Shown: positions 33,825 through 42,822 of the stretch, one piece after another
How the letters are laid out: each line of letters begins with the position of its first letter
How positions within the stretch are numbered: position 1 is the stretch's first letter
Source: Clostridiaceae bacterium HFYG-1003
GTDB lineage: Bacteria > Bacillota > Clostridia > Clostridiales > Clostridiaceae
NCBI GenBank assembly: GCA_024579835.1
Contig: CP102060.1
Coordinates: 496,001-560,000 of the forward strand
Reading direction: 5' to 3'
DNA length: 64,000 bases
Program-made: the position numbers and the translations under genes
The notes under the pieces: model-generated
What the model saw: the letters and a program-made list of their open reading frames with translations, nothing else
Databases searched by the model: none
Told to the model about the DNA's origin: nothing

Positions 33825-34053
33825 AGAAGTCATAGAAACCTGCAAAATCCGGTTGGCCAATCCTGATATGACTACGGAGAGCCGAGATCGGGAAGAAGCG
33901 CACTTGCACTACCACACAGAACTTCAGCGATATCGCAAAATGAAGCACTGTCATAGATATGGCGGTTTAGTGGTGGAACAGTGTGAAGTCTGTGAGAGCT
34001 GCCAGGACAAGATAGACCTAAGTCGATTAGCCTGGAATGAGGGGGATGAGTAG
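33811..34053 (+). CDS. Hypothetical phage protein
   Basis: 80 aa from GTG 33811, decided by CAGGAGGTGCAAA before it; an in-frame codon at 33793 overlaps the SD. Contains CEVCESCQDK, a possible metal site. Overlaps the methyltransferase end by 14 bases. Confidence 0.5.
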   Translation: MRSLEEVIETCKIRLANPDMTTESRDREEAHLHYHTELQRYRKMKHCHRYGGLVVEQCEVCESCQDKIDLSRLAWNEGDE

Positions 34054-34470
34054 ATGTTTTACAACAATGAGAACTGGAAATGCATTCTTTACGAAGGAAA
34101 AATCAGAACTTACACGGCGGCAATTGCCGCATACTGGAAGCTATATGGCAAAGCATCCGACTGTGGTGAGTTTGACCAGCAGGCCTATTACGAGATGACG
34201 AGCCATACAGCGGCGGCACAGCTTTTCTGCTCGCAAGAAGTATCTGATCAGATGCCGGTGGTTGATCTTGCTATTTCTAAGTTAAGCACATCGACGGGAA
34301 CGTCAAAAGAACGGGGAGTATACCAGAAGCTGGCTGGCGATGAGATTGAAAAGCTGATAAACCTGATCCGAAAAGATATTGGGCTAAAACCGATCAAACA
34401 GGCGGTTCTACAACTGGATGAAAAAACATCAAATGCAATGCTGGAACTGTGGGGTTATAAGGGGGAGTAA
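34054..34470 (+). CDS. Hypothetical phage protein
   Basis: 138 aa, N-terminus MFYNNENWKCILYEGKIRTY, C-terminus helical (AMLELWGYKGE). It abuts the genes on both sides. No family recognised. Confidence 0.5.
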   Translation: MFYNNENWKCILYEGKIRTYTAAIAAYWKLYGKASDCGEFDQQAYYEMTSHTAAAQLFCSQEVSDQMPVVDLAISKLSTSTGTSKERGVYQKLAGDEIEKLINLIRKDIGLKPIKQAVLQLDEKTSNAMLELWGYKGE

Positions 34471-34905
34471 ATGACGGCAAAGGAATATTTAAGACAGCTG
34501 ATAGACATTGACGAACAGATCAAGGACTATCAGGACGAGATTCTAAAGGTGCGGACCGGCATGGAGAGGATAACACCACAGATGTCCGGTATGCCCATGG
34601 GGTCACCGGATCCGGACAAGCTGGCCGGTCACATGGATGGATTGATTATGTGGGAGAACAAGCTCAACGCGGCCATTGACGAGGCGTGCAGGTTAAAGGC
34701 GGAGGCATTGACCTTCATCAACCAGATGCAGGACCAGACACTGAGGAAGATCCTTTTCAAGCACTACATAGCCGGCAAGCCGTTCACACTGATATCGGTT
34801 GAAATGAGCTATGACTATTACTGGACTTGTCGGCTTCACGGTATGGCTCTTCAGGGATTTGATGAGATCCTGAAAGAACACAAACAAACACAACTCGAAC
34901 AATGA
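34471..34905 (+). CDS. DUF1492/RinA-like late regulator
   Basis: 144 aa: coiled-coil N-terminus (DIDEQIKDYQDEILKVRTGM), then a sigma-like HTH (LRKILFKHYIAGKPFTLISV and MSYDYYWTCRLHGMALQG). Such proteins at the end of the early region switch on late (packaging, structural) genes; here it is the last gene before a terminator and the HNH-terminase block. Confidence 0.7.
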   Translation: MTAKEYLRQLIDIDEQIKDYQDEILKVRTGMERITPQMSGMPMGSPDPDKLAGHMDGLIMWENKLNAAIDEACRLKAEALTFINQMQDQTLRKILFKHYIAGKPFTLISVEMSYDYYWTCRLHGMALQGFDEILKEHKQTQLEQ

Positions 34906-34987
34906 TATTATGTTATTGGGCAGTAACGCAGACATACACCTCCTTATCAAGCCCCGCACGAATGAATGGTTCCCCCCTCCTTTTCTT

Positions 34988-35013
34988 AAAGCACCTGAGC
35001 AATCGGGTGCTTT
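34988..35013 (+). terminator. Terminator between early and late regions
   Basis: AAAGCACC / GGTGCTTTT stem with loop TGAGCAATCG. Late transcription presumably passes or starts near here. Confidence 0.75.
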
Positions 35014-35035
35014 TGCATTTCATGAAAAAGGATTG

Positions 35036-35293
35036 ATGATTGTGACATTCCGACATATCTGGGACGGAGAGTCTCAGACATGGGTCGTTTATAGAGTTGG
35101 AAAAGACCGGCATGCTCATCTCGGATCAGAGAAGGGATGTCTTAAGCTGATAAGCCTGATTAAGCAGGGTAAGCTACCACGCAGCCAGGACTTCAGGGAC
35201 TGTTGTGAACGGCTGCTTAGTGCTGAAGAATACGAACACCTTGGTAAGTCTAAGGGGCGTTATTATAACTACCAGAGGAGAAGACGACGATGA
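35036..35293 (+). CDS. Hypothetical phage protein
   Basis: 85 aa from ATG 35036 (AAAAAGGATTG before it); a longer frame from 34910 would run across the terminator. Basic C-terminus RYYNYQRRRRR suggests nucleic-acid contact. Unknown. Confidence 0.5.
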   Translation: MIVTFRHIWDGESQTWVVYRVGKDRHAHLGSEKGCLKLISLIKQGKLPRSQDFRDCCERLLSAEEYEHLGKSKGRYYNYQRRRRR

Positions 35294-35505
35294 GTGATAA
35301 AGACTATAAGCATTACACATGCCCTGTCTGTGGCTGTGAGTTCAGCATTTATATCGTCACCATTAAGGCTGGCAGATATGTAACCTGTCCTATGGATGGC
35401 AGACACAAGGCTAAGGAATGTAATCCCTATGAGGGCAGTGAGCAATGCATGAGTGCCAGGCGGTACAGGCGCAATAGTCATGGGGCGGTGGAGCAGGATG
35501 GCTAG
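35290..35505 (+). CDS. Zinc-finger-like phage protein
   Basis: 71 aa with CPVCGCEFSIYI and later Cys residues (VTCPMDGRHKAKECNP). Next to HNH and terminase genes. Role unknown. Confidence 0.55.
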   Translation: MSDKDYKHYTCPVCGCEFSIYIVTIKAGRYVTCPMDGRHKAKECNPYEGSEQCMSARRYRRNSHGAVEQDG

Positions 35506-35803
35506 ATCCATTGACTCAAGGTTCTACAGGACTAAGGCATGGAAGGCGTGCAGGGCTTCATACATCGGACATCGTGTAGCTATAGATGGCGGGCTATGTG
35601 AGATGTGCAAGGATAAGCTTGGCTATATCGTTGACCATATCATTGAGCTCAATCAATTAAATTATTCGGATCCATGGATCGCTCTATGTCACGATAACCT
35701 GCAATACCTCTGTATTGATTGTCATAATACAAAAACATTCGGAACACCAACCAGAGTAAAGTTTGATGAGGAAGGTAACGTGAGATTTATCACCGACACC
35801 TAA
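35498..35803 (+). CDS. HNH endonuclease
   Basis: 101 aa from ATG 35498 (GGAG 6 bases upstream). LCEMCKDK, then VDHIIELN, then LCIDCHNTKT, the HNH metal-finger pattern with two CxxC knuckles. HNH proteins encoded just before TerS assist the terminase in cutting DNA in several cos phages. Longer frame from 35453 overlaps the zinc-finger gene. Confidence 0.88.
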   Translation: MARSIDSRFYRTKAWKACRASYIGHRVAIDGGLCEMCKDKLGYIVDHIIELNQLNYSDPWIALCHDNLQYLCIDCHNTKTFGTPTRVKFDEEGNVRFITDT

Positions 35804-35947
35804 CGCCCCCATACGAAAGGACGAGCGTTAAGCGCGAAGCCACGACGCACATACCGACCTGTGACGCGTAGGTTTTACGCGTGACCCCCCTACCCCAAAA
35901 GGGTAAATATACACATCCTGAAAAAGCTGATTAAGGAGGTGAAAGCA
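35804..35947 (+). other. HNH-TerS intergenic region, candidate cos site
   Basis: 144 bp without a gene, the position of cos in HNH-bearing phages. It contains ACGCGTA-GGTTT-TACGCGT (35864-35882) and a C-rich tract GACCCCCCTACCCC directly after. Assignment as cos is inference. Confidence 0.4.
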
Positions 35948-36328
35948 GTGCCGATTAAGGCTGAGAAAACAAAAGAAGAACGGATCAGGTCGGAAAAGAA
36001 CCGACTTGTCCGGATCTATAAAGAGATCTCCAAAGAAAACAAAAGTATCATCGACGGTTTGATCAATCGTGCCGCTTTCATGCGTGTGACGCTTGAGGAT
36101 ATGGAAAAGGACCTTGATGATAAAGGTTTTGTTGAGGAGTTCTCCCAGTCTGAGAAGCTTGAACCTTATGAGCGTGAGCGGCCTGTTGCAAGACTCTACA
36201 ACACCATGAACAAAAACTATCAGTCGATCATCAAGCAACTATCCGACCTGCTGCCGGCGGAAAAACCGATCGAAAAAAAGGATCCGTCTGATGAGATGGA
36301 TCTTCGGACCTACGCGAGGGCAAAATGA
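35948..36328 (+). CDS. terS: Terminase small subunit
   Basis: 126 aa from GTG 35948, which has AAGGAGGTGAAAGCA in front; the GTG at 35939 lies within the SD. Helical and charged (IRSEKNRLVRIYKEISKEN). Directly upstream of and overlapping terL, so a P27-like TerS that recognises the packaging site is the natural reading; similarity by eye is moderate. Confidence 0.8.
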   Translation: MPIKAEKTKEERIRSEKNRLVRIYKEISKENKSIIDGLINRAAFMRVTLEDMEKDLDDKGFVEEFSQSEKLEPYERERPVARLYNTMNKNYQSIIKQLSDLLPAEKPIEKKDPSDEMDLRTYARAK

Positions 36329-38016
36329 TAACCTACCCGGTGGATTACAATCCGGTGAAGGAATATTACCAGTGGATCTTGAAACACCCGAACAGTGTCG
36401 GGATGAAGATCAAAAGGCAGCTGAAAAAACTGGTTGATGATATTGAACGCAAAGACTCTGACGTTTATTTTGATCCAGTCAAAAGCAATCACGCGCTTGG
36501 TTTCATCGAAAATTACTGCCGAAACATCAAGGGAAAGACAGCGGGACAGCTGGTGGTTCTGGATCTTTGGGAAAAAGCTTTTGTGGCATCCATCTTTGGC
36601 ATCGTGTACAAAAACAGCGGCTTAAGACGCACCAGGCGGGCAATCCTGATCATCGGGAAGAAGAACGGCAAATCACTTTTGGCCGCTTGCATCGCCCTGT
36701 ACATGTTAACGGTTGACGGAGAAGGCGGGCCGGAATGTTATGCCGTGGCTACGAAGAAAGATCAGGCAAAGATTATCTGGGGCGTCGCTAAACGTATGAT
36801 CCCAAAGGATAAGCACCTGAAAAAGATCCTGAAAGCGCTTGTTGGCGAGATCGAATGCCTGATTAATGACGGGACATTCAAGGCTCTGGCCTCCGACAGC
36901 GATACGCTCGACGGCCTGGACGTCCATTTCTGTTCGTTCGATGAAGTACACCAATGGAAGAATGGAATGGAGCTTTACGACATCATGTATCGAGGCATGG
37001 GTAATCGGGAACAGCCATTGGCGCTCATCATGTCCACCGCGGGAACAATTCGAGAAGACATCTACGATATCCTCTACGAAGAAGCCAGCAGCATTATTCG
37101 AGATTTTGATAAAGAAGACGGATTCAGGGACGACGAATCGGTCTTTTTTATTTACGAACTAGACAATCGCAATGAGTGGAGGCAGTGGGACAGACTAGTT
37201 AAGGCGAATCCAGGTCTTGGAACGATCCGCAATGAAGATGCGTTGTTCAAGGAATGGGAAAAGACGAAAAATAATCCGGATCTGAATCTAAAAATGTTCC
37301 TGACAAAGAACTGCAACATTCCCGAAACAGCGACAACCGCCTACCTATCATCAACAGACATTGAAAATCCGGCCAAGTTTGATATCGCAAAACTTAAACC
37401 GGACTATGTCCTTGGCGGTGTTGATATGTCCTCCACAACTGACTTAACATGCGTGACATTCCTTTTCATGATGCCGGATGATCCGACTATGTATGTGGAT
37501 CAGATGTACTTTCTGCCGGAAGACAATATTGAGGATAAAGCGGTCATCGATAAGGTTCCGTATCTCAAATGGGCGGAACGTGGGCTGCTGCAGCTTGTAC
37601 CAGGCAACAAGGTGTCCCAGGAATACGTATGGGAATGGGTCAGGGCTTACGTAGAAAAAAATGACATCATCATGTCCTGGTCCGGCTTTGATACCTGGGG
37701 CGCTGAGTACCTGATGAAACAGTGGAAAGGCCATTTTGGCGAGAAGTCGGTTGAAGAAGTTATCCAGGGATACAAGACCAGATCAAATCCGCTTAAGTCG
37801 CTGAAGGCAGACCTGAGAAAGAACTTAATTAATTTCAACGACAACCCGATTTTGCGCTGGTGTTTGGCCAACGTAAATGTCAAGGTTGACAACAATGCCA
37901 ACGTAGACCCCGTGAAGGGCCGTAGCAAGCTTTTAAGAATCGATGGAGCAATATCACTGCTGAACGCGTACATCACGCTACAGCGCCACGAGGAAGACTA
38001 CAAGAACCTAATTTAA
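36325..38016 (+). CDS. terL: Terminase large subunit
   Basis: 563 aa, Terminase_1 type. ATPase with Walker A-like IIGKKNGKSLLAA and Walker B CSFDEVHQW; nuclease domain starting GGVDMSSTTDLTCVTF. It powers DNA translocation into the prohead and cuts the genome. Located between TerS and portal as usual. Confidence 0.95.
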   Translation: MITYPVDYNPVKEYYQWILKHPNSVGMKIKRQLKKLVDDIERKDSDVYFDPVKSNHALGFIENYCRNIKGKTAGQLVVLDLWEKAFVASIFGIVYKNSGLRRTRRAILIIGKKNGKSLLAACIALYMLTVDGEGGPECYAVATKKDQAKIIWGVAKRMIPKDKHLKKILKALVGEIECLINDGTFKALASDSDTLDGLDVHFCSFDEVHQWKNGMELYDIMYRGMGNREQPLALIMSTAGTIREDIYDILYEEASSIIRDFDKEDGFRDDESVFFIYELDNRNEWRQWDRLVKANPGLGTIRNEDALFKEWEKTKNNPDLNLKMFLTKNCNIPETATTAYLSSTDIENPAKFDIAKLKPDYVLGGVDMSSTTDLTCVTFLFMMPDDPTMYVDQMYFLPEDNIEDKAVIDKVPYLKWAERGLLQLVPGNKVSQEYVWEWVRAYVEKNDIIMSWSGFDTWGAEYLMKQWKGHFGEKSVEEVIQGYKTRSNPLKSLKADLRKNLINFNDNPILRWCLANVNVKVDNNANVDPVKGRSKLLRIDGAISLLNAYITLQRHEEDYKNLI

Positions 38017-38027
38017 GGAGGGAGCTA

Positions 38028-39293
38028 ATGGGACTTTTCGATAAGTTTTTTCCAAAACAAAACACAACCCAAGCCCAGGAAGCCCAGACGGCTGCCTACT
38101 TTCAGACACTGACTGGCTATACCCCGGCGTTCACGACATATCAGGGCGGGTTATATGAGATGGACCTGACAAGATCTATCATCCGGACATTTGCCAGACA
38201 CTGCGGAAAGTTAAAACCGGAAGTCAATGGATCCGGAAACGAAGTACTTGCAAGAAATCTGCAAAACAAGCCAAATCCATACCAAACGACGCCGCAGATG
38301 TTGGAGCGACTGGCCACGATCTATGAGATGCATAATACCGCGTTCCTGGTACCGCTCGAAGACTCACTGGGGAAAGTGACTGGTGTATTTCCAATCATGC
38401 CGCAGTCAGCAGAACTTAAGGAGTACAATGGCAAGCTATTTCTTGTTTATCATTTCGGGGCTGGGCGGGCATCGATTGAGTTTGACCGAGTCGGCGTGAT
38501 CGTCCAGGACCAGTACAAAGATGATTTCTTTGGTGACGACAATAGCGCAATGGATTCCACGCTATCAATGATCCATGCGCAGCATGAAGGGATCGTCGAG
38601 GGGATCAAGCAGTCGGCGCATATACGCTTCATCGCAAAGTTGGCTCAAACATTAAAAGGACACGACATTGAGGAAACCAGGAAACGATTCATCTCAGAGA
38701 ATCTGACCACAGAGTCCGGCGGTGGAGTCATCATGTATGACAATAAGCTGGAGAGTGTCACTCCGATTGAGTCGAAGCCGTGGATGGTCGACGCGGAACA
38801 GATGGCCCAAATAAAATCCAATGCATTCAACTATTTTGGATGCAACGAAAACATACTCCAAAACAACTTTACGTCCGATCAGTGGAATGCTTACTACGAG
38901 GGCAAGATCGAACCGTTCGCGATTAAGACATCAATCGCTCTCACCTACATGCATTTCACTGAAAGAGAACGGGCCCATGGGAATAACATCATCCTGACGG
39001 CAAACCGTCTTCAGTACTTGTCCAACGAGGAGAAGCTGGCCACGGTTACGCAGCTCTTCGACAGAGGCATGCTGATGACCGACGAGGGCCTGGATATTTT
39101 CAACATGGCACCGTTACCTGATGGCAAGGGCCAGAAGCGCTTCATCCGGAAAGAGTACGTGGAGTACAACGAGCTAACGAAGGAAGACGAAAAGGAAGAC
39201 ATTATCCCAATTGTTGAGATGACAAGTGATGATCCGCCGGATGAGGACGCTATTCAACCGGATGATGATGAGGAGGAACCAGATGAAACTTAA
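38028..39293 (+). CDS. Portal protein, HK97 family
   Basis: 421 aa. MGLFDKFFPK start, LARNLQNKPNPYQTTPQMLE and FNYFGCNENILQNNFTSDQW match HK97-type portals. Forms the dodecameric ring at the head vertex. The C-terminus is very acidic (DDPPDEDAIQPDDDEEEPDE). SD GGAGGG precedes ATG 38028. Confidence 0.93.
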   Translation: MGLFDKFFPKQNTTQAQEAQTAAYFQTLTGYTPAFTTYQGGLYEMDLTRSIIRTFARHCGKLKPEVNGSGNEVLARNLQNKPNPYQTTPQMLERLATIYEMHNTAFLVPLEDSLGKVTGVFPIMPQSAELKEYNGKLFLVYHFGAGRASIEFDRVGVIVQDQYKDDFFGDDNSAMDSTLSMIHAQHEGIVEGIKQSAHIRFIAKLAQTLKGHDIEETRKRFISENLTTESGGGVIMYDNKLESVTPIESKPWMVDAEQMAQIKSNAFNYFGCNENILQNNFTSDQWNAYYEGKIEPFAIKTSIALTYMHFTERERAHGNNIILTANRLQYLSNEEKLATVTQLFDRGMLMTDEGLDIFNMAPLPDGKGQKRFIRKEYVEYNELTKEDEKEDIIPIVEMTSDDPPDEDAIQPDDDEEEPDET

Positions 39294-39357
39294 GATTGTT
39301 TACGGAGCTCCATGCTCTGGAAAGTCAACGTTACCTATGGAGGAGACAAACCAGTGA
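39283..39357 (+). pseudogene. 24-codon remnant of a P-loop ATPase gene
   Basis: ATG 39283 overlaps the portal stop and reads MKLKIVYGAPCSGKSTL, an intact Walker A start, before ending at TGA 39355. Related phages carry a full AAA-type protein beginning this way beside portal and protease genes (recalled, not searched). Here nearly all of it has been deleted, and the stop overlaps the protease start (GTGA). Confidence 0.6.
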
Positions 39358-39971
39358 ACAAGGGATTAAAAGAAAAGCTGACGGAGAACCGGCAATTCCG
39401 GACAATTGGCAGCGTAGACATGCCAAAGAAAGAAAACCGGTTCGGATCTGAAAATTATGTGGAAGGATATGCAACGACATTCCAGCCGTATGTACTTTAC
39501 GAAGACGAGGATGGACCGATCTACGAAAAGTTCTCAAAAGAAACATTCATCGGAACAGATATGGGCGATGTTATTTTTCAGTACAACCATGAGGGCAAAG
39601 TATATGCGCGGCAGTCCAACGGCACTCTGGCCATTGAGATCGATGACCACGGCATGAAAATCATGGCAGACCTTTCCAAATCACAATCTGCCAGGGATCT
39701 TTACGAGGAAATTCAAAACGGGTTGACAACAAAGATGAGCTGGGGATTCCGACTTGGTGAATATGAGTACAACAAAGAGACCAGAACTATAACACACAAA
39801 AGCGTCAAGAAAATCTATGACGTGTCTGCCGTTTCCATCCCTGCCAATGATGGCACCGAGATTAGCGCGAGGTCTTTAGTGGACGGAGAGATCCAAAAGA
39901 TCATGGAGGAGAGCCAAAAGCGCGAGGCATTACTACTGTCACTTGAAATTGAACTTGAAGGAGTAAAATAA
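39354..39971 (+). CDS. Prohead protease, HK97 family
   Basis: 205 aa from GTG 39354, preceded by GGAGGAGACAAACCA; a longer frame from 39312 is read through the remnant gene. Motifs FQYNHEGKVYARQSNG (catalytic His) and SWGFRLGEYEYN, KKIYDVSAVSIPAND are the U35/HK97 protease pattern. Cleaves scaffold and capsid N-terminus during head maturation. Confidence 0.92.
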   Translation: MNKGLKEKLTENRQFRTIGSVDMPKKENRFGSENYVEGYATTFQPYVLYEDEDGPIYEKFSKETFIGTDMGDVIFQYNHEGKVYARQSNGTLAIEIDDHGMKIMADLSKSQSARDLYEEIQNGLTTKMSWGFRLGEYEYNKETRTITHKSVKKIYDVSAVSIPANDGTEISARSLVDGEIQKIMEESQKREALLLSLEIELEGVK

Positions 39972-41116
39972 TGAATTTAGAAGCAATCATCGCAAGAATG
40001 AAAGAGATCCAGGCCGAACTGGCCAAGCCGGAAGCCAACGTTTCCGAACTGAGAGCCGAATTCGACAAGCTCAAGGCTGACAAGGAAAAACTTGAGAAAG
40101 ATGATGTCGATCGCGCTAAGTTGCTCGACGACATTGCCAACCATGGTATCGGCGTAACCATCAGGAAGTTTGATCCGACTGAAGAAAGCAAGTCAGCCTT
40201 GGATGTCATGCGGTCTGCAACCTACAAAAACGCCTTCATCAAGGATCTGCTTGAGCAGGACCTGACCACTGAAGAGCGTACTGCCATGGATGCCGTCACC
40301 CGTGCGTTCATCCACACCACGGCCAACACCGCCGCAGTCATCCCTGAAGAGCTGCAGAACAAGATCTACTCCACCATGGAAGAATCCCACCCCCTGATGG
40401 CCGACGTTCAGATCCTGCGCACTGGTACCGTCATGACCATCGTCAAACACACTGCAATCGTCGCTGGAGATGCTGCGAACGTGGCTGAAGGCGTAGCCAA
40501 TGCGGACGAACAGAACACCTTCGTCAACGTTACTCTGTCCGGCAAGGACATCTCCAAGCATGTTGACTACTCCTACAGACTGGGCAAGATGGCTATCCCA
40601 GCCTTCGAAGCTTACCTGGTCAAAGAGATCGGTGATCGGATCGGTTCCAAGTGGTCCGCCAATATCGTAGCCCAGATTAAATCTGACCTTGCTGCTGCCA
40701 ATAAGATCAATGTTGCCACCGCTGGGACTCTGGTCATCGCGGACTTCCTGAATGGCCTGAGCAAGCTCAAGGGTGTTGCCAAAGCCAATGTCTACGTCAA
40801 TGGCCCTACTCTCTGGGGAAAGGTTTACCCGATGAAGGGCGCTGATGGACTACAGGCTTTTATTCCAAACTATGCAGACAATCTGTCCGGCGTAGTCCTG
40901 GGCAAAGCGGTCAAGCAGGAAGACTCCCTGGCTGACAATGAAGTGCTGATCCTTGATCCGGGCCAGTACATCGAAAACGTTGTGCAGGACCTGCTCATCG
41001 AGCGGGACAAGGACATCAAGACCCACGTCTATACGATCTCCGGTATTGTCATTTCTGGTGGATCCATGACAAATGACAAGGCCGGCGTCCTTATCACCAT
41101 TGGAACTGGGGCTTAA
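39971..41116 (+). CDS. Major capsid protein, HK97 fold
   Basis: 381 aa. The N-terminal 70 residues are a coiled-coil delta/scaffold domain (IIARMKEIQAELAKPEANVS), removed by the protease in this family. The core has AAVIPEELQNKIYSTMEESH and later EDSLADNEVLILDPGQY. Higher-GC, codon-biased wording is typical of a highly expressed gene, and a terminator follows at once. Confidence 0.93.
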   Translation: MNLEAIIARMKEIQAELAKPEANVSELRAEFDKLKADKEKLEKDDVDRAKLLDDIANHGIGVTIRKFDPTEESKSALDVMRSATYKNAFIKDLLEQDLTTEERTAMDAVTRAFIHTTANTAAVIPEELQNKIYSTMEESHPLMADVQILRTGTVMTIVKHTAIVAGDAANVAEGVANADEQNTFVNVTLSGKDISKHVDYSYRLGKMAIPAFEAYLVKEIGDRIGSKWSANIVAQIKSDLAAANKINVATAGTLVIADFLNGLSKLKGVAKANVYVNGPTLWGKVYPMKGADGLQAFIPNYADNLSGVVLGKAVKQEDSLADNEVLILDPGQYIENVVQDLLIERDKDIKTHVYTISGIVISGGSMTNDKAGVLITIGTGA

Positions 41117-41122
41117 CAATGC

Positions 41123-41149
41123 GGGAGGGCGAAAGTCCTCCCATTTTTT
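41123..41149 (+). terminator. Terminator after the capsid gene
   Basis: GGGAGG / CCTCCC stem, loop GCGAAAGT, followed by ATTTTTT. Probably a partial terminator that raises capsid mRNA relative to tail genes. Confidence 0.8.
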
Positions 41150-41166
41150 CAAATCGAGGTGAAAAC

Positions 41167-41412
41167 ATGTTTTTGAAAGTAAATCGTGCCATTTATGACC
41201 GATATAGTCCAGAGCAGATGATCTGTGAAGGTGAGTACATAAAGGTTGAGGATAAAGACCGGATCGATTTCATGATTTCTGAAGGTCTTGCAGAGCCGTG
41301 TGAGAAAGAACCGAAAGAGTTTTTCGTTTTCGGTGAAAAAGCTGAAACGACCGATAAGAGTCCAGCACCAAAGAAAACAGTGCCGAAGAAGGCGCCGGCA
41401 AAGAAAGGGTAA
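41167..41412 (+). CDS. Small structural-region protein
   Basis: 81 aa from ATG 41167 (SD GAGGTG). Begins MFLKVNRAIYDRYSPEQMIC; tail PKKTVPKKAPAKKG is Lys/Pro-rich. Position between capsid and connector; role unknown. Confidence 0.6.
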   Translation: MFLKVNRAIYDRYSPEQMICEGEYIKVEDKDRIDFMISEGLAEPCEKEPKEFFVFGEKAETTDKSPAPKKTVPKKAPAKKG

Positions 41413-41424
41413 GGAGTAGCTGAT

Positions 41425-41691
41425 ATGCTTGATAACGTTAAAGAAAATTTGAGGATCAGGCATTCGGCGCTTGATTCCGAGGTGGCGGACACAATTGATG
41501 CTGCCAGATCAGACCTTGAGCGAGTTGGAGTTCGCTGGTCTGACTACGATCCATTGATATTGCAGGCAGTGAAGCTATATTGCAGGTGGTCGTTTAATTT
41601 TGAAAACCAGGCAGACCGCTATTTAAGAGCTTACGAGGACCTGCGGGACAGCATGAGCCTTGACTCAACAAGGAGACAGGCTGATGTATAG
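41425..41691 (+). CDS. Head-tail connector (gp6-like)
   Basis: 88 aa, helical; IRHSALDSEVADTIDAARSD and YDPLILQAVKLYCRWSF match the small phage DNA-packaging/connector family that joins portal and tail. SD AAGGAGTAG precedes ATG. Confidence 0.8.
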   Translation: MLDNVKENLRIRHSALDSEVADTIDAARSDLERVGVRWSDYDPLILQAVKLYCRWSFNFENQADRYLRAYEDLRDSMSLDSTRRQADV

Positions 41692-41992
41692 TGAAATTTT
41701 AACCCTCTTGAAAGTCACTGAGACAGTAGACGAGTATGGCGACATGGTCAAGGCCAAGACATCCAGAGAGGTGTATGCACGGCTTGATCGGGTGTACCTA
41801 TCAGAGGCAATCCAAGGGCAGGCGCAAGGCTTTAAGCCGGAGCATCGCTTCACGCTGTCCGATTACTACGACTATGACGGCGAACAGGAAGTTATCTACG
41901 ACGGGAAGCTCTATAAAGTACTGAGTACCATGAGAAAAGGTATCGAGGTGGAGCTTGTGGTGTACGGAGGTGTAAACATTGGCCAAACCTAA
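41684..41992 (+). CDS. Head-closure/head-tail adaptor protein
   Basis: 102 aa from ATG 41684 (AAGGAGACAGG upstream). TETVDEYGDMVKAKTSREVY and YDGKLYKVLSTMRKG fit the SPP1 gp16-like head-closure group. Overlaps the connector gene. Confidence 0.75.
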   Translation: MYSEILTLLKVTETVDEYGDMVKAKTSREVYARLDRVYLSEAIQGQAQGFKPEHRFTLSDYYDYDGEQEVIYDGKLYKVLSTMRKGIEVELVVYGGVNIGQT

Positions 41993-42464
41993 AGTACCAC
42001 GTCCGAGCGCGGGCATGAAGGTTAAAAAAAATGGAGACGTCACGTTCCAATCCAATGTAGACCACGTGAAGTTTACGATGGGCGAGCTAATTGACGCAGC
42101 CAATCGAGATGTTGGCAAGTACCTACGCAAACTGATCGGGAACAAACTGCTGGAGTTATACGAAAATGACTATGTAAAAGGATCTTTGACCATCCCGAGA
42201 ACAGGAGAACTGAAAAAGAGTTACCCGATGAAGGCTGCAGAGTACTGGGCCAGAAAAAAAGAACACGACCTTATAATCGGCTTCAAGAAATACTCATGGT
42301 ATGGAACACATCAGGAGCTTGGAGACTATGATTATCCCAGAAAAGGGATCCTGCGCAGCACGGTTATGGATAACATCTCGATGATCCAGGAGATACAGTC
42401 CAAGTATCTGACCGAACTAAACAAGGAAGCTCCGAGAATCCCGGAGGACACTGGCGATGATTAG
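41979..42464 (+). CDS. HK97 gp10-family tail component
   Basis: 161 aa from TTG 41979 (ACGGAGGTG upstream). MGELIDAANRDVGKYLRKLI and TRGEL-like PRTGELKKSYPMK, then YGTHQELGDYDYPRKGILR, are typical of HK97-gp10 proteins at the head-tail joining region. Confidence 0.8.
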   Translation: MAKPKVPRPSAGMKVKKNGDVTFQSNVDHVKFTMGELIDAANRDVGKYLRKLIGNKLLELYENDYVKGSLTIPRTGELKKSYPMKAAEYWARKKEHDLIIGFKKYSWYGTHQELGDYDYPRKGILRSTVMDNISMIQEIQSKYLTELNKEAPRIPEDTGDD

Positions 42465-42822
42465 ATCAATAAAAAAGAAAATCACCGCAAAGCTTCGAGA
42501 AATCACGCCTGTCGTTTTCAGCGAGAAGGCTGATGACAACGCGCTACATCCATACATTGTGTTCTCGTTTCCATCCGCTCCGTACCGTGAGGGATTGCAC
42601 TCTGGTTTTCTCGATGTCGATGTATGGGATAGAGGCGATTCATCAGCAGTAGTGGATGAAATCAGCGACAGGGTCATGAAGGATCTGGACTGCTATCACT
42701 TCATTACGGAAGACGCGGAAGCCACGCTGTATCTTTCAAACGTCATGACTGTTGAATCTGATGATAAAACACTAAGAAGAAAAACTGTTATATTCGAAAT
42801 CCATTTTAGGAGGATAAATTAA
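42457..42822 (+). CDS. Tail terminator/completion protein
   Basis: 121 aa, NALHPYIVFSFPSAPYREGL and DVDVWDRGDSSAVVDEISDR. Position directly before the major tail protein and overall pattern agree with tail-terminator proteins of siphoviruses. Confidence 0.7.
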   Translation: MIRSIKKKITAKLREITPVVFSEKADDNALHPYIVFSFPSAPYREGLHSGFLDVDVWDRGDSSAVVDEISDRVMKDLDCYHFITEDAEATLYLSNVMTVESDDKTLRRKTVIFEIHFRRIN

